From NCBI GenBank assembly GCA_018262775.1, contig JADFDU010000011.1, positions 165,405 through 229,404 of the forward strand: a stretch of 64,000 nucleotides of DNA, read 5' to 3'. This document shows, one piece after another, positions 34,425 to 43,689 of this stretch. The notes under the pieces are model-generated. The model made no database searches. It saw nothing but the letters and a program-made list of their open reading frames with translations, and was not told where the DNA came from. A program made the translations under genes and the position numbers. Every line of letters starts with the position of its first letter. Positions within the stretch are counted from its first letter, which is position 1. The DNA is from Rhodocyclaceae bacterium. GTDB lineage: Bacteria; Pseudomonadota; Gammaproteobacteria; Burkholderiales; Rhodocyclaceae.

Positions 34425-35432
34425 TCAGGACAGAGGGTTGCCCTGCGCATCAGCGAAGCGCGGCTGCTCGAAGAGGGAGGCGATCTCCACTTTCGCGATG
34501 CGCTTGTCGTCCGGCACCACGTAGAGCACCGGCGTGAGCATCTCCTCGAAAATCCCCCGCAGGCTGCGTGCGCCGACCTTGTATTCGATGGCCAGTTCGG
34601 CGATCTGCTCGAACACCAGCGGCGCGATGGTCAGCTCGACGCCCTCGCCCTGCAGGATCTCCTGGAACTGCCGGTAGATGGCGTTGCGCGGCACGGTCAT
34701 GATGCGCACCAGCATCTCCTTGTTCAGGTCCTGGAAGCTGGCGATGATCGGCAGCCGCCCGGCGAATTCGGGAATGAGGCCGAACTCGAAAAGGTCGGTC
34801 GGCTTCACGCGCGCATTGAGGCGGTCGAGGATGTGCTGGTCGTCGCCGCCGGTGGCGGAGATGAAGCCGAAGGCCTGCGTCTTCGCCTGAATGCTGTTCA
34901 GTCCGACGAAGGCGCCGCCGCAGATGAAGAGGATGTTGGTGGTGTCGATGTACTGGCCGTGCTTGAGGCGTACCGGCGAGCCTTCCATGATCTTCAGCAG
35001 GGCATGCTGCACGCTCTCGCCCGAGGCGCCGCGCGCCTGGCCGCTGATCGCCTTGAGCTTGTCCACCTCGTCGATGAAGACGATGCCGCACTGCGCCCGC
35101 GCGACGTCGCCCTCCGCTTTCTCGATGAGGCGTTGCAGGATGGCATCGATCTCCTCGTTGACGAACTCGGTCTGCGCCAGCGAGGTGGCGTCGGCTGTGA
35201 CGAAGGGCAGCTTCAGGGCGCGCGCCAGCGTCTCGCACAGCAGCGTCTTGCCGGTACCGGTGGAGCCGACGAGGAGGATGTTGCTCTTGGCGTTCTCGAC
35301 GCTCTCGCCACCGCTCTTCGCCCTGGCGATCTTCTTGTAGTGCGAATAGACGGCGACGGCGAGGATCTTCTTCGCATCGTCCTGGCCGACGACGTACTGG
35401 TCGAGATATTTGACGATGGCGCTGGGCGTCAT
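34425..35432 (-). CDS. ClpX-like AAA+ ATPase lacking the zinc-finger domain
   Basis: 335 residues with the whole ClpX-type AAA+ module. Walker A is GSTGTGKT (56-63), Walker B FIDEVDK (119-125), the arginine finger Arg226 lies in PEFAGR, and sensor 2 is GARSLR (288-293). The N-terminal zinc-binding domain of true ClpX is absent. The pore loop, GYVG in ClpX, reads EFVN (89-92). The GGRKHP-type loop is gone, and the IGF loop that docks on ClpP is represented only by AFGF (187-190). It is therefore unlikely to be the housekeeping ClpX and may be a remodelling ATPase that works without ClpP. No clpP is nearby. Confidence 0.85.
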   Translation of the reverse strand: MTPSAIVKYLDQYVVGQDDAKKILAVAVYSHYKKIARAKSGGESVENAKSNILLVGSTGTGKTLLCETLARALKLPFVTADATSLAQTEFVNEEIDAILQRLIEKAEGDVARAQCGIVFIDEVDKLKAISGQARGASGESVQHALLKIMEGSPVRLKHGQYIDTTNILFICGGAFVGLNSIQAKTQAFGFISATGGDDQHILDRLNARVKPTDLFEFGLIPEFAGRLPIIASFQDLNKEMLVRIMTVPRNAIYRQFQEILQGEGVELTIAPLVFEQIAELAIEYKVGARSLRGIFEEMLTPVLYVVPDDKRIAKVEIASLFEQPRFADAQGNPLS

Positions 35433-35548
35433 GCGGGGCGGCTCGCTGTGAATACGGTTCGATTATGCCTGCAAAGGCCGCTGCCGGAATGTTTGTCTCA
35501 CGCCCGACGCAGCCTCACCGACGGCCTACCCCCGGAAGCCTGTGCGCC

Positions 35549-35572
35549 GCCGTATCCCAGCGACTGACTTTC
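35549..35572 (+). repeat. 24-bp dispersed motif, copy 7
   Basis: Reads GCCGT, 8 bp, GACTGACTTTC, ending 6 bp before the stop of the glutathione transferase gene. Confidence 0.7.
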
Positions 35573-35577
35573 GCCGG

Positions 35578-36276
35578 CTAGGCCGGGACGGTCAGGCCGC
35601 GCTTCACGGCGGGCCGTTCGATGAATGCACCCAGGGCGCGGGTAACATGCGGGAAATCAACGATACCCACCAGCTCCCCTGCCTCGTAGAAGCCGACCAG
35701 AACGCGTATCCATGGGAAGGTGGCGATATCCACGATCGAGTAGGCGTCGCCCAGCAGCCAGGGGCGATCCTGCAAGCGCTGGTTGAGCACGCCGAGCAGC
35801 CGGCGCGATTCGGCCACATAGCGATCGCGCGGACGCTTGTCTTCATATTCCTTGCCGGCAAACTTCTGGAAGAAGCCGAGCTGGCCGAACATCGGGCCGA
35901 TGCCGCCCATCTGGAACATCAGCCATTGCAGCGCCTGATAGCGTTCGTGCGGATCGCCGGGCAGCAACTGTCCGGACTTCTCGGCGAGGTAAATCAAGAT
36001 GGCGCCCGACTCGAACAACGGCAGGGGCCTGCCGCCGGGACCGTCGGGATCGATGATGGCGGGGATCTTGTTGTTGGGGTTCAGTGAAATGAATTCGGGC
36101 GAGAGCTGGTCGTTGCTGTCGAAAGCAACCCGGTGCGCCTCGTAGGGCAAGCCGATCTCTTCCAGCATGATCGACACCTTGACCCCGTTCGGCGTGGGCA
36201 TTGAGTACAGCTGCAGGCGCTCGGGATGGCGGGCGGGCCACTTGCGAGAAATGGGGAAATCGGCGAGCTGGGTCAT
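35578..36276 (-). CDS. Glutathione S-transferase, YfcG/YghU (nu) type
   Basis: 232 residues. The N-terminal thioredoxin-like domain carries the nu-class signature LYSMPTPNGVKVSIMLEE, where Thr-Pro-Asn replaces the usual catalytic Tyr or Ser, and NPNNKIPAIID with ESGAILIYLAEK binds glutathione. The C-terminal helical domain has WLMFQMGGIGPMFGQ, characteristic of disulfide-bond oxidoreductase members such as YfcG. It is cytoplasmic and probably reduces disulfides or organic hydroperoxides. ATG 36276 is the family start although the ribosome-binding site is weak. Confidence 0.9.
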   Translation of the reverse strand: MTQLADFPISRKWPARHPERLQLYSMPTPNGVKVSIMLEEIGLPYEAHRVAFDSNDQLSPEFISLNPNNKIPAIIDPDGPGGRPLPLFESGAILIYLAEKSGQLLPGDPHERYQALQWLMFQMGGIGPMFGQLGFFQKFAGKEYEDKRPRDRYVAESRRLLGVLNQRLQDRPWLLGDAYSIVDIATFPWIRVLVGFYEAGELVGIVDFPHVTRALGAFIERPAVKRGLTVPA

Positions 36277-36368
36277 TGCGGGGAATCCTCTTTGACGTGT
36301 CGAATGACCAGTGTACCAGCGTACCCGCGTGCCTTTGGCCGCCCCTGTCGCCACGCTGCGCGTCAGCC

Positions 36369-37313
36369 TCATCGCCCAAGCTGCGTCAGCGCCAGCAGCA
36401 GCGGCGTCGTCAATGCCGACAGCGCGGTGGAAAACACCAGGCTGGCGGCCACCGGCCCTTCGATGACCTTGAACTGGCGCGACATCAGATACACATTGAC
36501 GCCCACACCGATCGAGGCGAGCAGCACCACCACTTGCGTTTCCAGGTCGGGCAGACCGATCGACAGGCACAGCAGCCATACCATCAGCGGCTGCAGCAGC
36601 AGCTTGATGGCGGTGATCGCCAGACTGATCTGCCAGCTGTCGCGAATGCGGTACGCGGCGAGGCTCATGCCGAGCGCCACCAGGGTCAGGGGCGCGGCGG
36701 CCTGTCCGAGCAGGGCGAGGGGCGCATCGATCAGGCGCGGAATGGAAAATCCTGCCAGCCCGTAGAGCGTTCCCAGGAGGATGCCGAGGATGATTGGATT
36801 GGTGAGAATGGCGCGGATCGTCTTGGCGCCGCCGTGCAGCGAGAAGCTGCCGTGCCGGGCCCACTCGACCGACACCGTCACCAGCACCCACAGGATGAGC
36901 GCATTGAATACCAGCACCAGGGCGACGGCCGGCAGTGCGGCCTCGCCGAGGACGATCCGGGCGAGTGGCAGGCCGAGCATGACGTTGTTGGAGAAGACAC
37001 CGCCCAGCGCGAACACCGATTGCCCGACTCCGTCGAGCCCGAACACGCCACGGGCGATGAGGCGGCCGATGACGAAGACGATGAGGCAACTGCCGAAGAA
37101 GGCCAGCAGCAGGCGCGCATCGACGGGCGGCATGCGCGAGAAGCCGCTCATCATGCGGAACAGCATCGCCGGCAGGGCCACGGAGAAGACGAACCAGGAC
37201 AACCGTTCCGACCATACCTTCGGCAAGCGGGAAAAGCGCATCAGCGCATAGCCGGCGAAGACGAGCGAATAGAAGGGAAGCGCTAGGGAGAAATGATGCA
37301 GCAGCGTGTTCAT
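36369..37313 (-). CDS. AEC-family (auxin efflux carrier-like) membrane transporter
   Basis: 314 residues with about ten membrane segments in two halves, and the Asn-containing crossover segment GGVFSNNVMLGLPL seen in AEC permeases. Bacterial members export or exchange small carboxylates such as malate or malonate; the substrate here cannot be told. It lies 92 bp upstream of the glutathione transferase gene on the same strand and may be co-transcribed. Confidence 0.88.
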   Translation of the reverse strand: MNTLLHHFSLALPFYSLVFAGYALMRFSRLPKVWSERLSWFVFSVALPAMLFRMMSGFSRMPPVDARLLLAFFGSCLIVFVIGRLIARGVFGLDGVGQSVFALGGVFSNNVMLGLPLARIVLGEAALPAVALVLVFNALILWVLVTVSVEWARHGSFSLHGGAKTIRAILTNPIILGILLGTLYGLAGFSIPRLIDAPLALLGQAAAPLTLVALGMSLAAYRIRDSWQISLAITAIKLLLQPLMVWLLCLSIGLPDLETQVVVLLASIGVGVNVYLMSRQFKVIEGPVAASLVFSTALSALTTPLLLALTQLGR

Positions 37314-37405
37314 GGAGGTTGCCCGTGCGGGGCATCCGGATGACGGGGTGGTGCGGAATGGACGATGCTGCATGGTAGCCGCTTCGAGGCCGTTGCAACA
37401 GCGCC

Positions 37406-37429
37406 GCCGTGCTGTAGCGGCTGACTTTC
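37406..37429 (+). repeat. 24-bp dispersed motif, copy 8
   Basis: Reads GCCGT, 8 bp, GGCTGACTTTC, in the divergent region between the AEC transporter and DUF1614 genes. Confidence 0.65.
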
Positions 37430-37499
37430 CAGTCCTGGCCCGGCCAGGCTCATAACCGCTTATGATTCTGCCGATGCTTTCATCGAACGGAAAAACCGC

Positions 37500-38156
37500 T
37501 TGCCGCCCGTCCGCCTGATCTTCCTCGCCGCGCTGGCCGTCTTCCTCGTCACGGTTGTTCAGCTCGGCATCCTGCAGATCGCCTTCGACAAGCTCGGGCT
37601 GTCGGCGGATTCGGCGACGTTGCTGCTGATCCTCACGCTGTTCGGCAGCATGGTCAATCTGCCGTTGTTCACCGTCGGCACCGATCCTGTCGCGCAGGAA
37701 AAGCGCCTGCACGAACTGCCGCGCATGCTGCTCAAGCGCATCACGGTGATCCCGGGCAAGACCATCATCGCGGTGAATGTCGGCGGCTGTGTGGTGCCGC
37801 TGGCCTTCTCGCTTTACCTTTTCAACTTCAGCCAGCCGGGCTTCCTGACTGTGCTGGTGGCGGTGGCGGCGGTGGCGATGGTGGCCTATGCGATCAGCTT
37901 TTCCGTGCCGCGCATGGGCATTGCCATGCCGATCCTGATCGCACCGGTCGCGGCGGCGCTGACGGCGATGATGCTCGAGCCGCAACAGGCGCCGACGCTG
38001 GCCTACATTGGCGGCACGCTGGGGGTGCTGATCGGCGCCGACCTGCTGCGCATGAAGGACATCAAGAAGCTTGGCGAGCCGCTGGCGTCGATCGGCGGCG
38101 CCGGCAGTTTCGACGGGATATTCTTGACGGGAATCATCGCGGTGCTACTGACCTGA
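37500..38156 (+). CDS. DUF1614-like membrane protein
   Basis: 218 residues with roughly five or six membrane spans, including a first segment RLIFLAALAVFLVTVVQLGI. It ends in the family-like motif GGAGSFDGIFLTGIIAVLL. DUF1614 proteins are of unknown function. The start is uncertain: there is no in-frame ATG, and TTG 37500 is the best candidate, with ACGGAAA a few bases upstream. It converges on a winged-helix gene, with a hairpin between the two. Confidence 0.72.
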   Translation: MPPVRLIFLAALAVFLVTVVQLGILQIAFDKLGLSADSATLLLILTLFGSMVNLPLFTVGTDPVAQEKRLHELPRMLLKRITVIPGKTIIAVNVGGCVVPLAFSLYLFNFSQPGFLTVLVAVAAVAMVAYAISFSVPRMGIAMPILIAPVAAALTAMMLEPQQAPTLAYIGGTLGVLIGADLLRMKDIKKLGEPLASIGGAGSFDGIFLTGIIAVLLT

Positions 38157-38169
38157 GCACCGCAGACTT

Positions 38170-38220
38170 GCGACTTGTGAGGGGCGTTGCCGCCGGGCCC
38201 GGGAACAGGCCCCAAGTCGC
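38170..38220. terminator. Hairpin between convergent genes
   Basis: The outer stem GCGACTTG/CAAGTCGC with inner GGGGC/GGCCCC pairing lies between the DUF1614 gene and the winged-helix gene and could end transcription from both sides. No long T-run is present, so it is a weak candidate. Confidence 0.45.
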
Positions 38221-38490
38221 TTATTTCTCGGCGGCGGCAGCTTCGCGTTTCGCGCCGGGCTTCGGCCCGCGCGCAGGCGTGGGCACGTTGCCGGACAAGC
38301 GGCAGCTGACGCCTTCGATCTTCTTGCCGTCGACGTAACGCGTCACCAGGCAGCAGATCACTTCTCCAGCCGAGGATAGTTGCGAGACCTGGGACTTGAC
38401 TGTCGCCACAGGCATATGCAGTGCCTTGGCGATTTCCAGGTCCAGTCCCTCGCCGTTGGTTTTCAGATATTGCAGGATTGCAGCGCTCAT
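38221..38490 (-). CDS. Small winged-helix protein, copy A
   Basis: 89 residues. A single winged helix-turn-helix reads MSAAILQYLKTNGEGLDLEI, then PVATVKSQVSQLSSAG for the recognition part, with a Cys pair in EVICCLVTRY and a basic PGAKREAAAAEK tail. It is a probable DNA-binding regulator. Copy B, 214 bp upstream on the same strand, is about 60% identical and of the same length, so the two arose by tandem duplication. The target is unknown. Confidence 0.78.
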   Translation of the reverse strand: MSAAILQYLKTNGEGLDLEIAKALHMPVATVKSQVSQLSSAGEVICCLVTRYVDGKKIEGVSCRLSGNVPTPARGPKPGAKREAAAAEK

Positions 38491-38668
38491 CCGGGTATCC
38501 CTACTCTCTTTCCAGCGTAAATTCCGGCCCGTTTCAGGCCGGCAAAAGAGTCACTTTAACCCACTGGGAGCTCAAGCCGGCGTTTTTTGTGCATTGCACT
38601 GAGGCGGGAATCGTGCTGAAACCCAATGTGGGCGGGGCTTTCCGGCGTTTCCTGAGTGTGGCGGCAGA

Positions 38669-38690
38669 CCCCATCGCGGCCGCGATGGGG
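38669..38690. repeat. Perfect 22-bp palindrome
   Basis: CCCCATCGCGG followed by its exact reverse complement, just past the stop of winged-helix copy B. It could be a terminator stem or a protein-binding site; no T-run follows. Confidence 0.6.
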
Positions 38691-38704
38691 CGTGTTTCGA
38701 TCCC

Positions 38705-38974
38705 TTATTCCGGCTTTTGCGCGGCTGCCCGCTTCGCGCCGGGTTTCGGGCCGCGCGAGATGGCCGGCGCGAAGCCGGACAGGCGGCAGCTGATGCCCTG
38801 GATCTTCTTGCCGCCTTCGTAACGCGTCACCTCGCAACAGATGACTTCACCTGCGGAAGAAAGCTGCGAAACGTGCGACTTTACCTCCCTCACCGACATA
38901 CGCAGTGCTTTGGCGATGTCGATGTCGAAGCCCTCGCCGCTCGTTTTCAAAAATTGCAGGATGGATGCTTGCAT
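38705..38974 (-). CDS. Small winged-helix protein, copy B
   Basis: 89 residues, MQASILQFLKTSGEGFDIDI, then SVREVKSHVSQLSSAG and EVICCEVTRYEGGKKI, with a basic tail. ATG 38974 is chosen by alignment with copy A. The wing, Cys pair and tail are shared, while the recognition helix differs at several positions (VREVKSH against VATVKSQ), so the two may bind different sites. Confidence 0.78.
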   Translation of the reverse strand: MQASILQFLKTSGEGFDIDIAKALRMSVREVKSHVSQLSSAGEVICCEVTRYEGGKKIQGISCRLSGFAPAISRGPKPGAKRAAAQKPE

Positions 38975-39161
38975 CCGGTACCCCCTTTTCTTGTCCAGTG
39001 TGAAAAACTGGCCCGAAACGGACCGGCGGAAAAAGTAGTGCAAGTTCTTATTTTACATGAAATATATCGTCATTTCAAATGTGGGTATTCGATGGCGGAC
39101 CGATGGCGGACAGCGAATCAGCGCGGAACCCAATAGGGGCGCCGAATCCTCGATGTATGGA

Positions 39162-40331
39162 TCATTTTGCGGCAGGTTCGCTGGACGCAGGTGCAGCGCC
39201 CTGGGCGTCCTGCTTGAACTTGGCGACGGCCTCATGCAGGGCCTGGCGCAGTTCGGCAGCGGAGCGTTTCTTGCCTTTCTCGTTGCGTATGCGCTCGAGG
39301 ATGCTGGAAATCTCCGAGGGTCCGCCGTCGCTGCCGGCCACCTCGGCCGGGGTGGTGAGGGCGGCGCCGGCGCGGACGGCTTCAAAGAGCAGCTCGGCGC
39401 GCTCGCTGCCGGCCTCGTTGCGCTTGGCGGTGATCACCAACACTTCCGGCTTGCCCTTCTTGCCGCGCTTCGTCTCAATGGTCGACACCTCGCTGTCATA
39501 GCGGTGCAAGGCAATGGCGGCGAGGAGCGCCTTGCGCAGCGCGGCGGTCGACTTGCCCTCGGCCTGCGCCTGGCGCAGCTTTTCGAGGACAGCATCGATC
39601 TCCGGCGGCGCCGCGACGGACTTCACGGCCTTGCCGTAGGTTCCCGGCGGCGCCTTGACCGCCTGGGCAAATTCTTCCGGGCTGGTGATCATCCTAGCGA
39701 TGCGAAAGTGCTTGTGGCGCATGGCCCAGGTAAGGGCGTTTTCGCCCCACTCGTTTTCCGTCGCGGGATCGGCGCCGGCTTCCATCAGCAGGCGCGCCAC
39801 GTCCTCCTGGCCTTCGCGGGCGGTCATCATCAGCGCGGTCGAACCGTTCGGCGTGCGCGCATTGACGTCCGCCCCCTTCTCGACCAGCAGGCGAACGATG
39901 TCGGCATGGCCGGCGAAGGCGGCGTAATGCAGCGCATTCCATTGCTTGCCAGCGCGATTCACTTCGGCGCCGCGCTCGAGCAGCCAGCGCACGATGTCGG
40001 CATGCCCGCGCCAGGCAGCGAGCTGCAGGGCGCGTTCGCCGTAACGGTTCATGAAGTTCACATTGGCGCCCGCGGTGTGGAAAAGCGCCATGATTTCCAG
40101 GTTGCCAATCCACGCACCGATCATCAGGCCACTGCCGAAGCGGTCGCCGACGAAGTCGGGCGGCAGGCCCGCCGCCAGCCATTTCTTCACGGCGAGGGTA
40201 TTGCCCGCCTCGACGGCGACGCCGAATTCAAGCGGCGTGGGCATGGAAACACTCGCCAGTGCGGGGCGCACCAGCAAGCAGGCACAGATGACCAGCAAAG
40301 CCAGCCGGAGTCTGGATAAGGCGGCTCTCAT
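39162..40331 (-). CDS. Exported ankyrin-repeat protein
   Basis: 389 residues with an N-terminal signal peptide (MRAALSRLRLALLVICACLL, cleavage near ALA-SVS). Five or so ankyrin repeats cover about residues 35-200, for example NALHYAAFAGHADIVRLLVE. A charged helical C-terminal region contains two similar segments with AALRKALLAAI and AELRQALHEAV. It is probably periplasmic and binds a partner protein. ATG 40331 is preferred over one 15 codons upstream because it gives a proper signal peptide. It is divergent from the TonB-family gene, 54 bp away. Confidence 0.85.
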   Translation of the reverse strand: MRAALSRLRLALLVICACLLVRPALASVSMPTPLEFGVAVEAGNTLAVKKWLAAGLPPDFVGDRFGSGLMIGAWIGNLEIMALFHTAGANVNFMNRYGERALQLAAWRGHADIVRWLLERGAEVNRAGKQWNALHYAAFAGHADIVRLLVEKGADVNARTPNGSTALMMTAREGQEDVARLLMEAGADPATENEWGENALTWAMRHKHFRIARMITSPEEFAQAVKAPPGTYGKAVKSVAAPPEIDAVLEKLRQAQAEGKSTAALRKALLAAIALHRYDSEVSTIETKRGKKGKPEVLVITAKRNEAGSERAELLFEAVRAGAALTTPAEVAGSDGGPSEISSILERIRNEKGKKRSAAELRQALHEAVAKFKQDAQGAAPASSEPAAK

Positions 40332-40385
40332 GACACATTTATAGCAAAATGCAGCCTTCGGAGTCTTGATCTGCATCTGGAAACC

Positions 40386-40901
40386 ATGCCTTCACGTCGT
40401 TTCCTGCTCGCCTTGGCGGCTTCTCTCGCGCTGCACCTGGCCCTGCTCGGTTCCGGCTTCTTCGGTGGGAAAGTCAGTCCCCGCAATACGGCGACGATCT
40501 CCGCCCGCCTGCTGCCGCCCGCTACCGTGTTGCCGCAGGACGCCTTGTTGAAGGACACGCTGGCCGAGGCGGCAACGGCGCAAGCCGTCCAGCCGCCAGC
40601 GAAACCCGTCGAGGGGAAAAGCCGCCGTCCCGCACCGCGCACGCCCGAAGAAGCGGCGCAGCGCAAGCTTTCCGAAGTGCTGTTCTATCCGCCGGAGGCA
40701 GTAGCGCGCGGCATCGAAGGCGAAGTACGCTTGCTGCTGATGCTGGACGGCAACGGCACCATCCGCGACGCCCAGGTCGCCGCCGGCAGCGGCCACAAGA
40801 TGCTCGACGAAGCGGCACTCAAGGCCGCCTACGCCATGGGCAGCCTGCCGGAAGCCGACGCGCGCGAGGTGATCCTGCCGGTGGTGTTTCGCTTGCGTTA
40901 G
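40386..40901 (+). CDS. TonB-family C-terminal domain protein
   Basis: 171 residues. An N-terminal membrane anchor (residues 5-26), a Pro/Ala-rich linker and a TonB-like C-terminal domain (about 95-171, with YPPEAVARGIEGEVRLLLML) are visible. It could energise an outer-membrane receptor, or be one of the TonB-like structural proteins; no exbBD is next to it. A 24-bp motif copy lies antisense in the linker. The TAG stop is formed jointly by the host TA and the first base of the MITE. Confidence 0.82.
   Translation: MPSRRFLLALAASLALHLALLGSGFFGGKVSPRNTATISARLLPPATVLPQDALLKDTLAEAATAQAVQPPAKPVEGKSRRPAPRTPEEAAQRKLSEVLFYPPEAVARGIEGEVRLLLMLDGNGTIRDAQVAAGSGHKMLDEAALKAAYAMGSLPEADAREVILPVVFRLR
40469..40492 (-). 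repeat. 24-bp dispersed motif, copy 9
   Basis: On the minus strand reads GCCGT, 8 bp, GACTGACTTTC, a full consensus match, inside the TonB-family gene and antisense to it. Confidence 0.7.
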
Positions 40902-41194
40902 GGTGTGTTCTCAATCATTTTATCGGATGCGTTGTGGCCAAAAGCGTCGACTGCTAGGCGTGCGACGCAGTCAATGGCCACTCCCTTGATAAGGAGCGCA
41001 ACGACGCAGCCGGCGCTTTTGGCTGCAACCCGAAGGGAACGGGACTTGCCGGGCACATGGCCGCGTTGCGTCGGCTTGCCGTGGAATGACCACTGTCTTC
41101 GCCGCCGCGCCTTGCCCTGTGCCCTGAAGGAAATCCCCTTGGGGGACACCCGGAAAGTCCCGTTCGCACCGATAAAATGATTGAGAACACACCC
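40901..41194. mobile_element. MITE with 26-bp terminal inverted repeats
   Basis: A 294-bp element with perfect 26-bp terminal inverted repeats beginning GGGTGTGTTCTCAATCATTT, flanked on both sides by TA. A TA target duplication and small size fit a non-autonomous IS630/mariner-type element. Its interior has no transposase; the short frames in it are not credible genes. It separates two convergent genes that were originally only about 16 bp apart. Confidence 0.88.
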
Positions 41195-41210
41195 TAGCAG
41201 CCAGGCGCCG

Positions 41211-42437
<1,227 letters not shown>

Positions 42438-42467
42438 TGTGGTCCTCTAGTGAAAATCATGTTTGTC

Positions 42468-42528
42468 GTCATTCCCGCGGAAGCGGGAATCCATTGGGCC
42501 GATGGATCCCCGCTTCCGCGGGGATGAC
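42468..42528. repeat. Dispersed inverted repeat (family 1)
   Basis: Facing arms GTCATTCCCGCGGAAGCGGG and CGCTTCCGCGGGGATGAC, between the phosphotransferase and dehydrogenase genes. Confidence 0.82.
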
Positions 42529-42539
42529 GGAGTGGTTCG

Positions 42540-43610
42540 TCATATCTTCCCCGCGATGATCTTTTCCACCTGCCGCCACGCCTCCTCGGCGAGCGGGCGG
42601 GCGCGCTTGCCGGTGTCGATGGCTTCCTGGCTGGCAGCGTTGCCTTGCAAGGCGCGCGCCATGATGCCCTGGAGGATGGCGGTGAGACGGAACATGTTGA
42701 AGGCGAGGTAGTACTCCCACTCGGCGGCCGAGATCGATGCGCGCCCGGTGCGCTGGCAATACCGGGCGACGTACTCCCGTTCGGTCGGGATGCCGAGGGC
42801 GGCGAGGTCGTGACCCTGCAGGCCGCGAAACTGTCCGGGCGACAGGCGCCAGGTCATGCAATGGTAGGCAAAGTCGGAGAGCGGATGGCCGAGGGTGGAC
42901 AACTCCCAGTCGAGCACGGCGAGGATGCGCGGCTCGCGCGGATGGAAGATGACATTGTCGAGGCGGTAGTCGCCGTGCACGATGGACGTCTCGTCGCCGG
43001 CCGGGATGTTGGCCGGCAGCCAGGCCATGAGGTTGTCCATGGCTTCGATCTTCTCCGTCTCTGAGGCGCGGTACTGCTTGCCCCAGCGGTCGATCTGGCG
43101 CGCGAAATAGCTGCCGGGCTTGCCGTACTCGGCCAACCCCACGGCGGCGTAGTCGACGCGGTGCAGGGCAGCGATGACGCGGTTCATCTCGTCGAAGAGG
43201 GCCGTGCGTTCAGCAGGTGCAAGCCCAGGCAGCGCCGGGTCCCACAGGATGCGGCCTTCCACGTAATCCATGATGTAGAAGGCGGTGCCTATGACGGCAT
43301 CGTCCGCGCACAGCGCGTAGCTCTTCGCCACCGGCACGTCGGTCTGCGCCAGCGCGGAAATCACGCGGTACTCGCGGTCGACGGCGTGTGCGGAAGGCAG
43401 CAGCTTGCCGGGCGGCTTGCGTCGCATGACGTATTTCTTGCCACCGGCGGAGAGCAGGTAAGTCGGGTTCGACTGCCCGCCCTTGAACTGCTCGACGCTC
43501 AATTCGCCGGAGAAGCCTTCGACGTGGGTGCGCAGCCAGTCGGCAAGGCGGCCGGTGTCGAAGGCATGCCGCTCCGAAACGGCGCGCGTGCCGGTGAACT
43601 TCTCGCTCAT
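42540..43610 (-). CDS. Phosphotransferase (APH-fold) family protein, ACAD10/11 partner
   Basis: 356 residues with the aminoglycoside-phosphotransferase/choline-kinase fold: FKGGQSNPTYLL (nucleotide loop), YVMRRKPPGKLL (Lys), the catalytic HGDYRLDNVIF and DWELSTLGHPLSD. In ACAD10/11 enzymes this kinase domain phosphorylates a 4-hydroxyacyl-CoA so that the dehydrogenase part can remove the group. Here kinase and dehydrogenase are separate neighbouring genes. ATG 43610 fits the start MSEKFTGTR. Confidence 0.9.
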   Translation of the reverse strand: MSEKFTGTRAVSERHAFDTGRLADWLRTHVEGFSGELSVEQFKGGQSNPTYLLSAGGKKYVMRRKPPGKLLPSAHAVDREYRVISALAQTDVPVAKSYALCADDAVIGTAFYIMDYVEGRILWDPALPGLAPAERTALFDEMNRVIAALHRVDYAAVGLAEYGKPGSYFARQIDRWGKQYRASETEKIEAMDNLMAWLPANIPAGDETSIVHGDYRLDNVIFHPREPRILAVLDWELSTLGHPLSDFAYHCMTWRLSPGQFRGLQGHDLAALGIPTEREYVARYCQRTGRASISAAEWEYYLAFNMFRLTAILQGIMARALQGNAASQEAIDTGKRARPLAEEAWRQVEKIIAGKI

Positions 43611-43689
43611 TGACGGTCTACCCCCCGCCCCCCTTCCCGAGGAAGGGGGTGATGATCGTTCGCCGCTGCGCAGCTCCAAAGTATTTGGC

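Noticed and set aside
38669..38690. The 22-bp palindrome as a clear terminator
   Set aside because: The stem is perfect but there is no T-run on either side and it has no loop, so it is listed only as a palindrome.
40905..41180. Short frames inside the MITE as possible genes
   Set aside because: Frames on both strands simply follow the terminal inverted repeats; no domain or ribosome-binding site, and the element is explained as non-autonomous.
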